NCBI GenBank assembly: GCA_030949605.1 | Contig: JAUZSH010000018.1 | Coordinates: 1-64,000 of the forward strand | Length of the DNA: 64,000 bases | Source: Ghiorsea sp. | GTDB taxonomy: Bacteria; Pseudomonadota; Zetaproteobacteria; Mariprofundales; Mariprofundaceae | Reading direction: 5' to 3' | In this document: positions 29,926 through 39,022 of the stretch, piece after piece | How the letters are laid out: each line of letters begins with the position of its first letter | Numbering within the stretch: position 1 is the stretch's first letter | Notes under the pieces: generated by a model | Told to the model about the DNA's origin: nothing | Seen by the model: the letters and a program-made list of their open reading frames with translations, nothing else | The model's database searches: none | Program-made: the position numbers and the translations under genes

Positions 29926-30600
29926 GAGATAATACAAGCCAATAAAACATATCAACATAAACATGTCTTAAAAGATTTTAGTTTTTCATTTGAAGCCCAG
30001 CAGGCATACGCATTACTTGGTGCGAATGGCGCGGGAAAAAGCACATTGATTAAGAGCATGATGGGTTTGATTCGTTTGGATGATGGGTTAATCCAAATCA
30101 CATCTTCTTGTGCATATCTTCCCGAACAACCTTATCTTCCAGAAAGCATGACACCCGAGCAATTGATTGCATTTGCGTGTAACACGCACGGATTGGATAC
30201 AAGCCATGTGAACAAACTTTTACAAGAAGTTGAGCTTAAACCATCAGCTTGGAAGCAGCGCATTGCCAAATGCTCTAAGGGTATGAAGCAGCGTGTCGCG
30301 ATTGCCTATGTTTTAGCAGGAAATCCCGACTGCTATATTCTGGATGAACCCATGAGTGGGCTTGATGTGATGGGCAGAAGCTTGGTGTTGGATATTTTTA
30401 AGCGGCGACATCAAGCTGGTGCAGGCATTATTATGTGTAGCCATTCGGTGGCAGACATTACCAAGCTCTGTCAACAGGTATTGTTTTTGGTGGGTGGAGA
30501 ATTAAAAGAAACCTTGCCCATTCAAGAAGCCTCACTTGAAGAGGCAGACTTTTTGGAATCGCGGTTGAAGCATTGGTATGGTCATGAAATATTGGATTAA
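29920..30600 (+). CDS. ABC transporter ATP-binding protein
   Basis: 226 aa. Walker A LLGANGAGKST near residues 32-42, signature CSKGMKQRVAIA (a variant of LSGGQ), Walker B CYILDEP and the D-loop/H-loop SGLD...CSH. It is of the ABC-2 exporter type (Nos/Ccm/drug-export-like). The permease starts within its last codons, so the two form one exporter. The cargo is unknown. Its start lies within a repeated 26-bp sequence. Confidence 0.88.
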   Translation: MIEIIQANKTYQHKHVLKDFSFSFEAQQAYALLGANGAGKSTLIKSMMGLIRLDDGLIQITSSCAYLPEQPYLPESMTPEQLIAFACNTHGLDTSHVNKLLQEVELKPSAWKQRIAKCSKGMKQRVAIAYVLAGNPDCYILDEPMSGLDVMGRSLVLDIFKRRHQAGAGIIMCSHSVADITKLCQQVLFLVGGELKETLPIQEASLEEADFLESRLKHWYGHEILD

Positions 30601-31396
30601 TATTACAAAGTTAACATGGCTTGAAGTGGTGCAAGGCAGGGTTTTTCAAATATTACTTGCCAGCACATTATTAGCCCCTTTGTTTGGCGCGGTACTCTCT
30701 TCATTATTTATGATGGATATTGGTAAAGTATACATGGATGGTGTGATGGCTTTTGTACACTTTATCTCCATGGCTTTTATTCTTTTCATTGCCGCTTCAT
30801 TGCTGGCTAGAGACATTGAACAAAAGGTTTGCTATTTGCTGGTTGTTCAACCTGCAAGCCGTGAGGCGTATTGGATAGGGCGTTTTTTTGGTTTTGTGCT
30901 TGCGTATGTGTTGTTGGTTAGTTTGCTGGTGATTGAAAGTGTATTGCTTGGCGAATTTATATTTTCTGCTAAAGCAGCGGTCTATTTGGCAGGTTATAGT
31001 TGGTTAAACATGAGCCTCCTTATTTTCCTTCACTCTTTTCAATATATTTCGCTTCTAGCATTGGTTTTCTTTATCGTATCATGGGCAACGGGTTTGGCGG
31101 AAATTATATTTTTCTCCACCATGGGGCTGATTTTATCTTGGGTATTTCCTCAGCTGCTGTTGGTGATGGGTCAAAGCCAAGGCGTAGAGGGGGCACCTGT
31201 TTTGTTGTATCAAATATTTGAATGGATTTATCAGCTGCTGCCCCATTTGAATGGTGCAAACATTGCTTTGTTGCTGACGCATGGTGATGAAAGGCTGACC
31301 GTAGCAGATATGTCGTTATATATCATGGAACATGTGGGTTATGCAGGTGTCTTTCTTGGTTTAGGCATTTGGTTGTTTAGACAACGAGACTTGTAG
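30578..31396 (+). CDS. ABC-2 type transporter permease
   Basis: 272 aa with about six membrane segments. Start WINITKLTWLEVVQGRVFQI is the usual amphipathic entry of ABC-2 permeases; SLLARDIEQKVCYLLVVQPA SREAYWIGRF (two blocks) is the conserved cytoplasmic loop. It overlaps the ATPase gene by 23 bp and abuts the following TPR gene. Confidence 0.8.
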   Translation: MVMKYWINITKLTWLEVVQGRVFQILLASTLLAPLFGAVLSSLFMMDIGKVYMDGVMAFVHFISMAFILFIAASLLARDIEQKVCYLLVVQPASREAYWIGRFFGFVLAYVLLVSLLVIESVLLGEFIFSAKAAVYLAGYSWLNMSLLIFLHSFQYISLLALVFFIVSWATGLAEIIFFSTMGLILSWVFPQLLLVMGQSQGVEGAPVLLYQIFEWIYQLLPHLNGANIALLLTHGDERLTVADMSLYIMEHVGYAGVFLGLGIWLFRQRDL

Positions 31397-32046
31397 TGCT
31401 GCTCTATCGTTTATCATTTGTGGTCTTTATGGTGATGTTGCTGTTTGCGCGTAGCAGTGGGCAGGGTGGTTATAGTGCGGATAAGGTTGTGTTTACAACG
31501 TCGGTGTTTGATACAGCAACATTGCAAGTGGTTGCAGGCCCTTTACCTGGTTTGGTTGCAGATTTTAAACTGTTAAATGTTTTCTCTTTGTTTAATGAAA
31601 TGCAAAAACACCCACAGTCGGATTACGGCACATATATCTATGAAGATTTGACCTATGCCAGTGATTTGGATCCTAAATTTCATGATGTATACAGGCTTGC
31701 TTCGAGCATTCTCGCTTTTGATGCCAATATGCCAGAGGAAGCTGTGATGCTTTTGGAAAAAGGAACTTATTCGATGCCAAGCCGATGGGATACACCATTT
31801 TTAGGTGGTTTTATCGCATTCGAGCAGGTCGGAGATGCTCAGAAAGCTTTTGAACTGATGAATTTGGCGGCAACACGTGAAGATGCACCACCATTTACAG
31901 CACTGTTGGCAGCAAGATACTTACGCAATGAAAGCACGGTGGAAGAGACGATTTCTTTTTTGCAAAGCTTGGTGCAGATGATGCCTGAAGATTACCGAGC
32001 GGGTATTTTAAGTCGTATTGATGAACTCAAAAAAGAGGTAAAATAA
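31396..32046 (+). CDS. membrane-anchored TPR-like protein
   Basis: 216 aa from GTG 31396, immediately after the permease stop. A short hydrophobic N-terminus (LLYRLSFVVFMVMLLFA) is a signal or anchor. The rest is helical-repeat sequence: EEAVMLLEKGTYSMPSRWDT, GDAQKAFELMNLAATREDAP and VEETISFLQSLVQMMPEDYR are TPR-like pairs. It probably scaffolds the exporter or ligase in the periplasm; that is inference from the operon. Confidence 0.65.
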   Translation: MLLYRLSFVVFMVMLLFARSSGQGGYSADKVVFTTSVFDTATLQVVAGPLPGLVADFKLLNVFSLFNEMQKHPQSDYGTYIYEDLTYASDLDPKFHDVYRLASSILAFDANMPEEAVMLLEKGTYSMPSRWDTPFLGGFIAFEQVGDAQKAFELMNLAATREDAPPFTALLAARYLRNESTVEETISFLQSLVQMMPEDYRAGILSRIDELKKEVK

Positions 32047-32048
32047 TC

Positions 32049-33755
32049 GTGCAACACATACTTATCAAATGGTTTCCGCTACTTACTTTTTCTTCATTGA
32101 TGGGTATACCTTTAATATTAAATTTTAGCGCCCTGTCATATTCATTCATGCCTATCATGTTTATATTTTGGTTGCTGCTGATTCACAGCGTACACCCTGT
32201 TCAATTGCCCAAACTTGGAATGTACCTATTGGTTCTCTTGTTTATCAGTCAAAGTGTATTATGGCTTTCTGGTGGTTTAAAATCTGCTGAACCGATGTTG
32301 TTGGGTATGGTCTGGATCACGGTTGCCTTTCTTATGTTGTATGCGATGCGTTATGTCATGGATGATGCGGACACTCTTTTTTATAGTTTTATAGCTGTTG
32401 CGGTGGTTTGGGCAGTGTTGGGAGGCATTGTTTGGTTTGGCTTGACGGATGGTCGTCCTATCACTGTGATTGGTATGGCATTTACGCATGTGGCGCAATC
32501 GAAACCCACGGGGCCATTTGCCAATGGTAATGTGTTTGCGATTTTGATGCTTTGCGCGTGGTTGATAAGTATTAAATTTTGGCTGGATGATAAAAAAAAT
32601 AAAATCCTCTTTTTTGTTTTAGCCTTTTTCTTCTTGGTTTGGGTGTTTGCCAGTATGGCGCGGGGCGCTTGGTTAGCTGGAAGTATCATTTTTATCGGTT
32701 TGATGTTTCACTTGTTCTATACCAAGCAGTGGAAGAAATTTCTTCTGTTGCTGTTTTCTGCAGTTTTGGCTTGGTGGCTTGCCAGTGAGATGGTTAACTT
32801 TGTACTTAAGACCGATGAATTAAGTGAAAGAGCTGAAAGTATGTTAACTGCGGGGGCAAGGCAAATTCTATACCCCAGCGTGTTTGAGGTTTGGCGAGGG
32901 CATTGGCTGCTTGGTGTGGGTTTTGGCAACTTGGTCGGGCATTATTTAACAGGGCAAGCCGAAGCGTTTGCATATCTTCCTAATACCTTGGTAGGAATGG
33001 GGGCGACATCCAGTTCACATAACCATTTGTTACATATTTTGTCCGAATCAGGCTTGGTCGGTCTTTTGTTATGGATTGCGACCGCTTACTTGCTTTTCAA
33101 GAGTATCATCGTGAACCGATTTGATGTGAAAAGTAAAGCGTGGCTACCACTGGCTATGGCCATGGTGCTTTGGGTTCAAGGTCTATTTAATATCAGTATG
33201 AATGAGGCGTTACCATTCTTTTTCTTTTTTGTATGTTTGGGTCTGGGTATGGCTTTTCAGCAGAGTGAACACACCAAAGCCCCCTTTATTTTTCCTAAAA
33301 TTTATTTCAGTGTTGGCGCAGTGCTTGTTGTATTGGTGCTGGCATTTTATAGCTATTCGACTTGGAAAGCTTGGAACTTGTATGAACAGATGATCAATAC
33401 GCAAGAAGGCACTGAAAGAGGGAAGATTGTGGGGCAACTTTTTCGTTTGAATCATAACAATATCTACCCTTATGTGATCAATTCTGTGGTGAGTGATTTT
33501 ATGGTAAACGATAAAGATGAGGCAGATAAATGGATGATGATTCAACCCAATATTAAACATGCTTTGACACTGGAAGAGTGGCCAACCCTGTATCAGGGCC
33601 TATTTTATAGTTATATGCTCAATGAAGAGTGGGATAAAGCTTGCGAGTTAGGTGAGTTTCTAAAACAGCAACATTGGCAACATGATCAAAATAACCATGC
33701 TTATGAAAGTGTTTGTCAGCAAGAAAAAACGGGGGAATTTACACTAGGTTGGTAA
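32049..33755 (+). CDS. O-antigen ligase / oligosaccharyltransferase-like membrane protein
   Basis: 568 aa from GTG 32049, with about 12 membrane segments and a soluble C-terminal tail (about 445-568). The Wzy_C/WaaL-type region is seen around residues 290-340: GVGFGNLVGHYL then SSSHNHLLHILSESGLVGLL. Such proteins ligate O-antigen, polymerise it, or transfer glycans to pilin (PglL/TfpO). Four genes after a pilin, pilin glycosylation is a reasonable guess, not proven. It overlaps the convergent gene at 33744 by 12 bp. Confidence 0.8.
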   Translation: MQHILIKWFPLLTFSSLMGIPLILNFSALSYSFMPIMFIFWLLLIHSVHPVQLPKLGMYLLVLLFISQSVLWLSGGLKSAEPMLLGMVWITVAFLMLYAMRYVMDDADTLFYSFIAVAVVWAVLGGIVWFGLTDGRPITVIGMAFTHVAQSKPTGPFANGNVFAILMLCAWLISIKFWLDDKKNKILFFVLAFFFLVWVFASMARGAWLAGSIIFIGLMFHLFYTKQWKKFLLLLFSAVLAWWLASEMVNFVLKTDELSERAESMLTAGARQILYPSVFEVWRGHWLLGVGFGNLVGHYLTGQAEAFAYLPNTLVGMGATSSSHNHLLHILSESGLVGLLLWIATAYLLFKSIIVNRFDVKSKAWLPLAMAMVLWVQGLFNISMNEALPFFFFFVCLGLGMAFQQSEHTKAPFIFPKIYFSVGAVLVVLVLAFYSYSTWKAWNLYEQMINTQEGTERGKIVGQLFRLNHNNIYPYVINSVVSDFMVNDKDEADKWMMIQPNIKHALTLEEWPTLYQGLFYSYMLNEEWDKACELGEFLKQQHWQHDQNNHAYESVCQQEKTGEFTLGW

Positions 33756-34193
33756 ATAAATGAACCAAATGAAGATGGTGATGGTCACTGCCAAGTCTCG
33801 AACATAAGCAATATTTAGCCACCAATATTTCGGTGTGTCCTGGATGAAGATATAAATGCCTGAGCGAAGGCTATGGACAAGAAAAAGCATAGCCAAAAGC
33901 CAAGTGTATTGTGGATTCTGCACCATCAGTATACTAGGAATAATAAGCCATAATGTGGTGTTGATGGTTTGGGTAAAGCTTTTAATGCCATACAAGATAG
34001 AATCCATAGCGATGAATGCAATGAGCATAATCATCATACTTAAATGCCACCTGGGAAAAATCACGTCACCTAACATCGGGTTATTGTAAATCATCATAGG
34101 TATTGGCCATAGAAGGATGGGTGCAAATAAAATCAGACTGATCAAGATATATGCTGATTTTAGGTGTGGGGGTATTTCTGGTTGATCGCTCAA
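33744..34193 (-). CDS. hypothetical membrane protein
   Basis: 149 aa with four hydrophobic segments, ending in WFIYLPT. Its ATG overlaps the yacG stop, so it is the last gene of the comF-grxC-can-zapD-yacG operon; the 3' end overlaps the convergent ligase gene by 12 bp. No family recognised. Confidence 0.6.
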   Translation of the reverse strand: MSDQPEIPPHLKSAYILISLILFAPILLWPIPMMIYNNPMLGDVIFPRWHLSMMIMLIAFIAMDSILYGIKSFTQTINTTLWLIIPSILMVQNPQYTWLLAMLFLVHSLRSGIYIFIQDTPKYWWLNIAYVRDLAVTITIFIWFIYLPT

Positions 34194-34384
34194 TGGGTAA
34201 CCTTATGTTCACCTTCATTGTAGCTATCGCAATTCTCATTGGCATCAGGGATAGTGTAGGCACCACTTGCCCATTTCCCGAGGTCATAGGTTTTGCAGCG
34301 GTTACTGCAAAAAGGAAAGGTTTCAGCTTGACGTTCAACCTGTGTTTTACAAATAGGGCATTTAACAATAATTTTTTTGCTCAT
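34190..34384 (-). CDS. yacG: DNA gyrase inhibitor YacG
   Basis: 64 aa from ATG 34384; the frame extends upstream but that part overlaps zapD. Zinc ligands C9, C12, C26, C30 in CPICKTQ...[14 protein letters not shown] are the YacG signature. YacG binds GyrB and blocks gyrase in E. coli. It overlaps zapD by 4 bp, as in enterobacteria where zapD and yacG are neighbours. Confidence 0.92.
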   Translation of the reverse strand: MSKKIIVKCPICKTQVERQAETFPFCSNRCKTYDLGKWASGAYTIPDANENCDSYNEGEHKVTH

Positions 34385-35163
34385 GAAATAGGTACCATCA
34401 TTAGGGAATAAGGTTGATCTTGTGTAAGGTCTTTCACACATTTTCCCACCAGCCAATGTTCAAACCGAAGGCGAATAATGGATCGAAAGCCTGAGCAGAT
34501 AGGGACAATACCTTGCGTTATGACATCTGGTGAAACACCAATGATGAGCAAGCCAATATCATCTTGTGCGGCAAGTTTAATTTGGTCTACGCCTGCCTTG
34601 GCAACACGTTGTTCCCAAGGCGCATGGGCATGAAGCATCTTGTTGAGGCTTTCAACAGCTTGCACAATAGGTTGAAGTAAGCCTGTTAGTGTTTCACTTC
34701 GCTGCGCTTGTTCGTGCCATATATGGTGCAACACTTGGGGCAATGAACACCTGTAGCCTAAGGGGTCTTGCTTGCGGGTAAGGTCAGAGTAGGTAGTAAG
34801 GAGTGCATCCGATTGCAGAAAAGGTAGTGATTTTTCCAAAGCTTGGCGAATGCTTGCCGCTTGTTCTTCCAGGTCTGATGCAGCTTGCATGAGGTTATCT
34901 TTGTAGTCGGGGTGTTTATTTGCAAGGTCTTTGAAGTGTTTCCCCATGATGTGAAATAAGCTAAGTATAGTCGGAACAATGGGTTTTTTGTTTCCCTCAC
35001 CGAGTAACATGTCGGAAACTTCTTTGCTTGCTGCCAACCACATGTATGGCGAGTTGTTGTCTTGCGCCTGATTAATCAGACGCAGTGCATCCCTAAACTC
35101 AATAAAAGCCTGCATGCGTGGGGTAAGCGGGAAAGCCACTGGAATTAAATCATGATTGCTCAT
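34381..35163 (-). CDS. zapD: cell division protein ZapD
   Basis: 260 aa. [20 protein letters not shown] at the N-terminus and a mainly helical body fit ZapD (YacF), which bundles FtsZ filaments at the division ring. The gene order zapD-yacG strongly supports the call; sequence resemblance alone is moderate. It overlaps can by 4 bp. Confidence 0.8.
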   Translation of the reverse strand: MSNHDLIPVAFPLTPRMQAFIEFRDALRLINQAQDNNSPYMWLAASKEVSDMLLGEGNKKPIVPTILSLFHIMGKHFKDLANKHPDYKDNLMQAASDLEEQAASIRQALEKSLPFLQSDALLTTYSDLTRKQDPLGYRCSLPQVLHHIWHEQAQRSETLTGLLQPIVQAVESLNKMLHAHAPWEQRVAKAGVDQIKLAAQDDIGLLIIGVSPDVITQGIVPICSGFRSIIRLRFEHWLVGKCVKDLTQDQPYSLMMVPIS

Positions 35164-35801
35164 TTTTCAAGCCTCGGTGTTAGCCTATGGATAGATTCAA
35201 TATCACCTTCTTGGTTGCGTGAAACATTCAAATCGTGAATCAGCCCCGTGCTAAGGCGGTAAACCCAACCATGAATGGTGAGCGCGCGACCTTGCTCCCA
35301 AGCATTTTGTACAATGCGTGTATGCGACAAGTTGTGCACTTGTTTGATCACATTCAACTCGCTCATACGGTCAGATATTTCAGGGGTGGATAAACCTTCA
35401 AAATCTTCAAAGCGACTTTCATAGTTATCCCTAATGCCACGAATCCAGTTATCCACAATACCAAAATGTTGTGATTCAATCGCGGCTTGCACACCACCGC
35501 AATTGTAGTGACCTGTGACGATAATATGCTCAACATTGAGTACATCTACGGCAAATTGAACACCAGATAAACAATTTAAATCGGTGTGATGAACTTGGTT
35601 GGCAATGTTACGGTGGACAAAGATTTCTCCAGGGTCTAAGCCAACAATCTCATTGGCGGGCACTCGGCTATCCGAACAACCAATCCACATGTATTTGGGT
35701 GTTTGTTGCTCCGATAGTCGCGAAAAGAATCCCGGTGTTTGCCGCTCTCTTTTTTCAGCCCATTGCACATTATTTTTTAAAAGCTGTGAAGGTGTTGGCA
35801 T
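35160..35801 (-). CDS. can: beta-carbonic anhydrase
   Basis: 213 aa from ATG 35801; an upstream start at 35819 would lie deep in grxC. It interconverts CO2 and bicarbonate. Zinc ligands and the Asp-Arg dyad are clear: C42, D44, R46 in GCSDSRVPANE, H98 and C101 in GHYNCGG. Useful to an autotroph or for carboxylation supply. Operon with grxC and zapD. Confidence 0.95.
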   Translation of the reverse strand: MPTPSQLLKNNVQWAEKRERQTPGFFSRLSEQQTPKYMWIGCSDSRVPANEIVGLDPGEIFVHRNIANQVHHTDLNCLSGVQFAVDVLNVEHIIVTGHYNCGGVQAAIESQHFGIVDNWIRGIRDNYESRFEDFEGLSTPEISDRMSELNVIKQVHNLSHTRIVQNAWEQGRALTIHGWVYRLSTGLIHDLNVSRNQEGDIESIHRLTPRLEK

Positions 35802-35803
35802 AT

Positions 35804-36070
35804 TTATGCTTCCAACCAAGCATCAAGTTTTCCTTTTCTGTCCAAAGCGTACAATTCATCACAACCACCAACATGTTGGTCATTGATAAAGATTTGAGGG
35901 ATAGAGCGACCACCTTGACTGCGCTTCATCATTTCAGCACGCTTGTCAGGATCTTGTTGTACATTGTATTCAATAAAATCAAGACCCCGCTGCTTGAAAA
36001 GTGATTTGGCGCGTACGCAGTAAGGGCAGTAATCACCAGAATAGATTTCAATTTTAGCTTTGTTTGTCAT
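35804..36070 (-). CDS. grxC: glutaredoxin 3
   Basis: 88 aa. Active site CPYC at C15-C18 (DYCPYCVRAKSLF), with QIFINDQHVGG and CDEL glutathione-binding positions. It reduces mixed disulphides with glutathione. It lies between comF (10 bp upstream) and can (next). Confidence 0.95.
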   Translation of the reverse strand: MTNKAKIEIYSGDYCPYCVRAKSLFKQRGLDFIEYNVQQDPDKRAEMMKRSQGGRSIPQIFINDQHVGGCDELYALDRKGKLDAWLEA

Positions 36071-36079
36071 GCAAGTCTC

Positions 36080-36829
36080 CTAACTGTTGTGCAGTGTTCG
36101 CGCAAAAGAAAAAGCAAATATAGGTCGCTTTGTTTGTTTCATCACGAGGCAGGCATGGCGGAGCGTAGCACCCGTGGTAAAAATGTCATCAAGCACCCAA
36201 ATTTTCCTGTATTGTTGGCTGCCGATGATATGTTGGATATGGCTTTGGGATAATGTGAAAGCTTGACGTAAATTGTGTTGTCTTGCCTTACCTTGGAGTG
36301 AAGATTGTCGCTTATCATTGCCTGTTCGTCTAAGTATTTCCCAATTGACCGAAGCCCCTGAAATCGAGGCTACCTTTTGACATAAATCGGCGCTGTGGTG
36401 TAAACCTGAACGCCGCATTCGATACAAGGGCATAGGCACAGGAATAAGCAGGTCATGGGGTGAAAAAAGGGATGTTATCTGCTGCTTTCCAGCATCAAGT
36501 AACCACTGCATACCGTTATCTTGACCCTGTAACTTCCAAGCCAATATTGCATCACGGACTTTACCCTCATAAAGGTATAAGTGGTGCGTTTGTTGTTGGG
36601 GTAGGGCTGTCGTTAAACACGAACCACAAGGACCTGGAGCAAGAGAAGCTTCCAACGGTACGCCACAAGATGCGCAATTAAATTTTGGCATAATGGTGAT
36701 GTTTTGTAAGCAAGATTCGCAACAGCTTTGAGGGCTATCAATATTTGTGCCACATAGCTTACAAGCATGTGGAAAAATCAATGACTTTAAACTTAGTGCA
36801 GCTTTGATTGACAGCTTCAACATGTCCAT
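36080..36829 (-). CDS. comF: ComF family phosphoribosyltransferase-like protein
   Basis: About 249 aa from ATG 36829 (ATG 36823 also possible). Two Cys-rich zinc clusters CKLCG...CCESC and CASCG...CGSC at the N-terminus, then a PRTase domain with PVPMPLYRMRRSG and the PRPP loop WVLDDIFTTGAT. ComF/GntX proteins act in DNA uptake or in using DNA as a nutrient; with type IV pilin in this window a competence role is possible. Its start codons interlock with those of divergent bioF. Confidence 0.9.
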   Translation of the reverse strand: MDMLKLSIKAALSLKSLIFPHACKLCGTNIDSPQSCCESCLQNITIMPKFNCASCGVPLEASLAPGPCGSCLTTALPQQQTHHLYLYEGKVRDAILAWKLQGQDNGMQWLLDAGKQQITSLFSPHDLLIPVPMPLYRMRRSGLHHSADLCQKVASISGASVNWEILRRTGNDKRQSSLQGKARQHNLRQAFTLSQSHIQHIIGSQQYRKIWVLDDIFTTGATLRHACLVMKQTKRPIFAFSFARTLHNS

Positions 36830-37970
36830 GAATATAGCGACCATGAAAGATTCACGCAATTGGTTTAAAACCTTCTCCGAGACGCGGCAGCGAAAGCTGC
36901 TGGCTAGCCAGCGTGATGGTTTGAATATTACTGTTGAAGGTAAGGTGTTGCGTAATTTTGCATCCAATGACTATTTGGGGATGAGTGTTCACCCACAAGT
37001 ATGTGCGGCGGCAAAAGATGTGATCAATCAACAAGGTTTGGGTAGTGGTGCTTCGCGTTTGGTATCGGGGGATGCACCCTTGCTGCACCAATTTGAACGG
37101 GAGCTGGCGGACTGGAAAGGCTTTGAAGCTTGTCTGATTGTTGGATCAGGTATGCTTGCCAATATAGGGCTACTGCAAGCCTTGGCAAACAGGCATACTG
37201 ATATTTTTTCGGATAAACTCAACCATGCTTCATTGGTGGATGGGGCAAGGTTGTCAGGGGCAAAAGTTTCACGTTATGCGCATTTGGATATGGGTAAACT
37301 TGAGCAGTTACTGCAAAAGAGTGTTGCCAAACAGCGTATTATTGTTTCTGACGGTGTATTCAGCATGGATGGTGATGCTGCTGATGTGGCTTCACTGATA
37401 AGTTTGGCGGAGGTTTATGATGCATTGATCGTGATTGATGATGCGCATGGTACAGGAACATTGGGCGAACAGGGTGAAGGTTTGATTTCAGAATTTGCAG
37501 GTCATGCGCGGTTGATTGAGGTGGGTACACTGGGCAAAGCATTGGGTAGCTATGGTGCATATATTCTTGGCACATTGGAGATGATTGAAGGTTTAAAGCA
37601 GCGAATGCGTACGTTAATTTATTCCACAGCTTTACCCTTGTCGGTGATTGCCGCAGCACAGGCTGCTTTATCTCTGATACAAACTACGGATGTGGTGAAA
37701 ACACTGCAAAGTAACGTGCTTTACTTTTTACACCAAGCCCAAAATTTTTCACTCATGCCTTCCTCTACAGCGATTCAACTGGTGCTGCTTGGTTCTGATG
37801 AAAAAGCTTTGTCTGCTGCGATAAGCTTGAGAGAATACGGTTTTTTTGTGCCAGCGATTCGTCCGCCCACTGTGCCACAAGGTCAATCAAGATTAAGAAT
37901 CACACTTGCAGCAACACACAGCCAGCAAGATATTAACAGTTTGATTAAGGCGTTGTCTAACCTCGGCTAA
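36828..37970 (+). CDS. bioF: 8-amino-7-oxononanoate synthase
   Basis: About 380 aa from ATG 36828; ATG 36843 (MKDSRNWF) is an equally good start. It condenses pimeloyl-ACP or -CoA with alanine in biotin synthesis, using PLP. FASNDYLGMSVHPQV, GSGASRLVSGD, DDAHGTGTLGEQG and the PLP-lysine loop GTLGKALGSYGAY are intact. The ATG overlaps the divergent comF start, so each gene's promoter must sit inside the other. It ends overlapping yaaA by 14 bp, tail to tail. Confidence 0.94.
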   Translation: MNIATMKDSRNWFKTFSETRQRKLLASQRDGLNITVEGKVLRNFASNDYLGMSVHPQVCAAAKDVINQQGLGSGASRLVSGDAPLLHQFERELADWKGFEACLIVGSGMLANIGLLQALANRHTDIFSDKLNHASLVDGARLSGAKVSRYAHLDMGKLEQLLQKSVAKQRIIVSDGVFSMDGDAADVASLISLAEVYDALIVIDDAHGTGTLGEQGEGLISEFAGHARLIEVGTLGKALGSYGAYILGTLEMIEGLKQRMRTLIYSTALPLSVIAAAQAALSLIQTTDVVKTLQSNVLYFLHQAQNFSLMPSSTAIQLVLLGSDEKALSAAISLREYGFFVPAIRPPTVPQGQSRLRITLAATHSQQDINSLIKALSNLG

Positions 37971-38718
37971 ATATCCATGTTTTTGTATCAGACATATTGG
38001 AATTATAAATATAACCGTCCATAGCAAAAGCTTTGAGATCGCTTGCATTGGTGATCTGATTTTGAATGATAAATCGGGTCATTAGCCCTCTGGCTTTTTT
38101 CGCGTAAATACCAATCACTTTGTATGTGCCTGCTTTGTTTTCTTTAAATGTAGGCGTGATGATGTTCGCGCGCAATAATTGGGGTTTGATGACTTTGAAA
38201 TACTCGTTGGATGCAAGGTTAATCAGTATGCCATTATCATGGCATTCATGGTTCAGTTGTTCGGTTATTTGCGAGCCCCAAAAATCATAAAGATTGTTGC
38301 CTTGATCGTTGGCAAGACGCGTACCCATTTCTAAGCGGTATGGCTGAATGAGGTCCAGCGGACGCAGTAAACCATAAAGGCCTGATAAAATACGCAAATG
38401 ATTTTGGGCAAATTTTATATTGTCAGCGGTTAATGTTTCAGCATTTAAGCCTTGATACACATCACCAGCAAAAGAAAAAATCGCTTGTTTGGCATTATCA
38501 GGGGTAAAGGGTGTGTGCCAGTTTTGAAAGCGATGCATATTCAAATCAGCAAGTTTTATGCTTAATTTCATGAGTGTTGCAAGATCAAAGCTATCTTTTT
38601 TTTGTAAAATGTTGATAAGTTCTTGCGATTTTTCTAAATATTGGGGTTGTGTGTAACGATAACCTGAGCGTGCAAAATCTGCATGTAGTTTTTTAGCTGG
38701 TGAAATGATGATACGCAT
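37957..38718 (-). CDS. yaaA: peroxide stress protein YaaA
   Basis: 253 aa. MRIIISPAKKLHAD at the N-terminus, with FAGDVYQGLNAETL, LRILSGLYGLLRPLD, ANDQGNNLYDFWG and NLASNEYFKVI all DUF328/YaaA motifs. YaaA limits iron-driven DNA damage during peroxide stress in E. coli, which would suit an iron-rich life. Single gene, convergent with bioF. Confidence 0.95.
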   Translation of the reverse strand: MRIIISPAKKLHADFARSGYRYTQPQYLEKSQELINILQKKDSFDLATLMKLSIKLADLNMHRFQNWHTPFTPDNAKQAIFSFAGDVYQGLNAETLTADNIKFAQNHLRILSGLYGLLRPLDLIQPYRLEMGTRLANDQGNNLYDFWGSQITEQLNHECHDNGILINLASNEYFKVIKPQLLRANIITPTFKENKAGTYKVIGIYAKKARGLMTRFIIQNQITNASDLKAFAMDGYIYNSNMSDTKTWIFSRG

Positions 38719-38746
38719 GAAATAAACCTCAAAATCATAATATTAG

Positions 38747-38906
38747 CCTGGATTATTCATGAATCGGTATGATGATCGCGCAGGACATTTATTTGCAACG
38801 GATTTTTTCGATGAAGACCGTAGCTGTGCTTACGGACGACTGAGGAAAAGTTCGTTGCGGATAAATGAACCAGCGAGGGCGTAGCAGTATTCATGAATAG
38901 TCCAGG
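38747..38906. repeat. 160-bp palindromic intergenic element
   Basis: Arms of 18 bp (38747-38764; 38889-38906) are inverted with one mismatch; an inner pair near CATTTATTTGCAACG/CGTTGCGGATAAATG extends the fold. It fills the gap between yaaA and the histidine kinase, which has no gene in 300 bp. Confidence 0.6.
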
Positions 38907-39022
38907 TTAGATGGCAAGCGTACAGTTTAAGCGCATCAATGTCGTTATGCTAAAAATCTGTTCTTTGACAGATGTGAAGATATTATCTATTTAATATACA
39001 TAGCATGATTTTAGGGAGAAAA

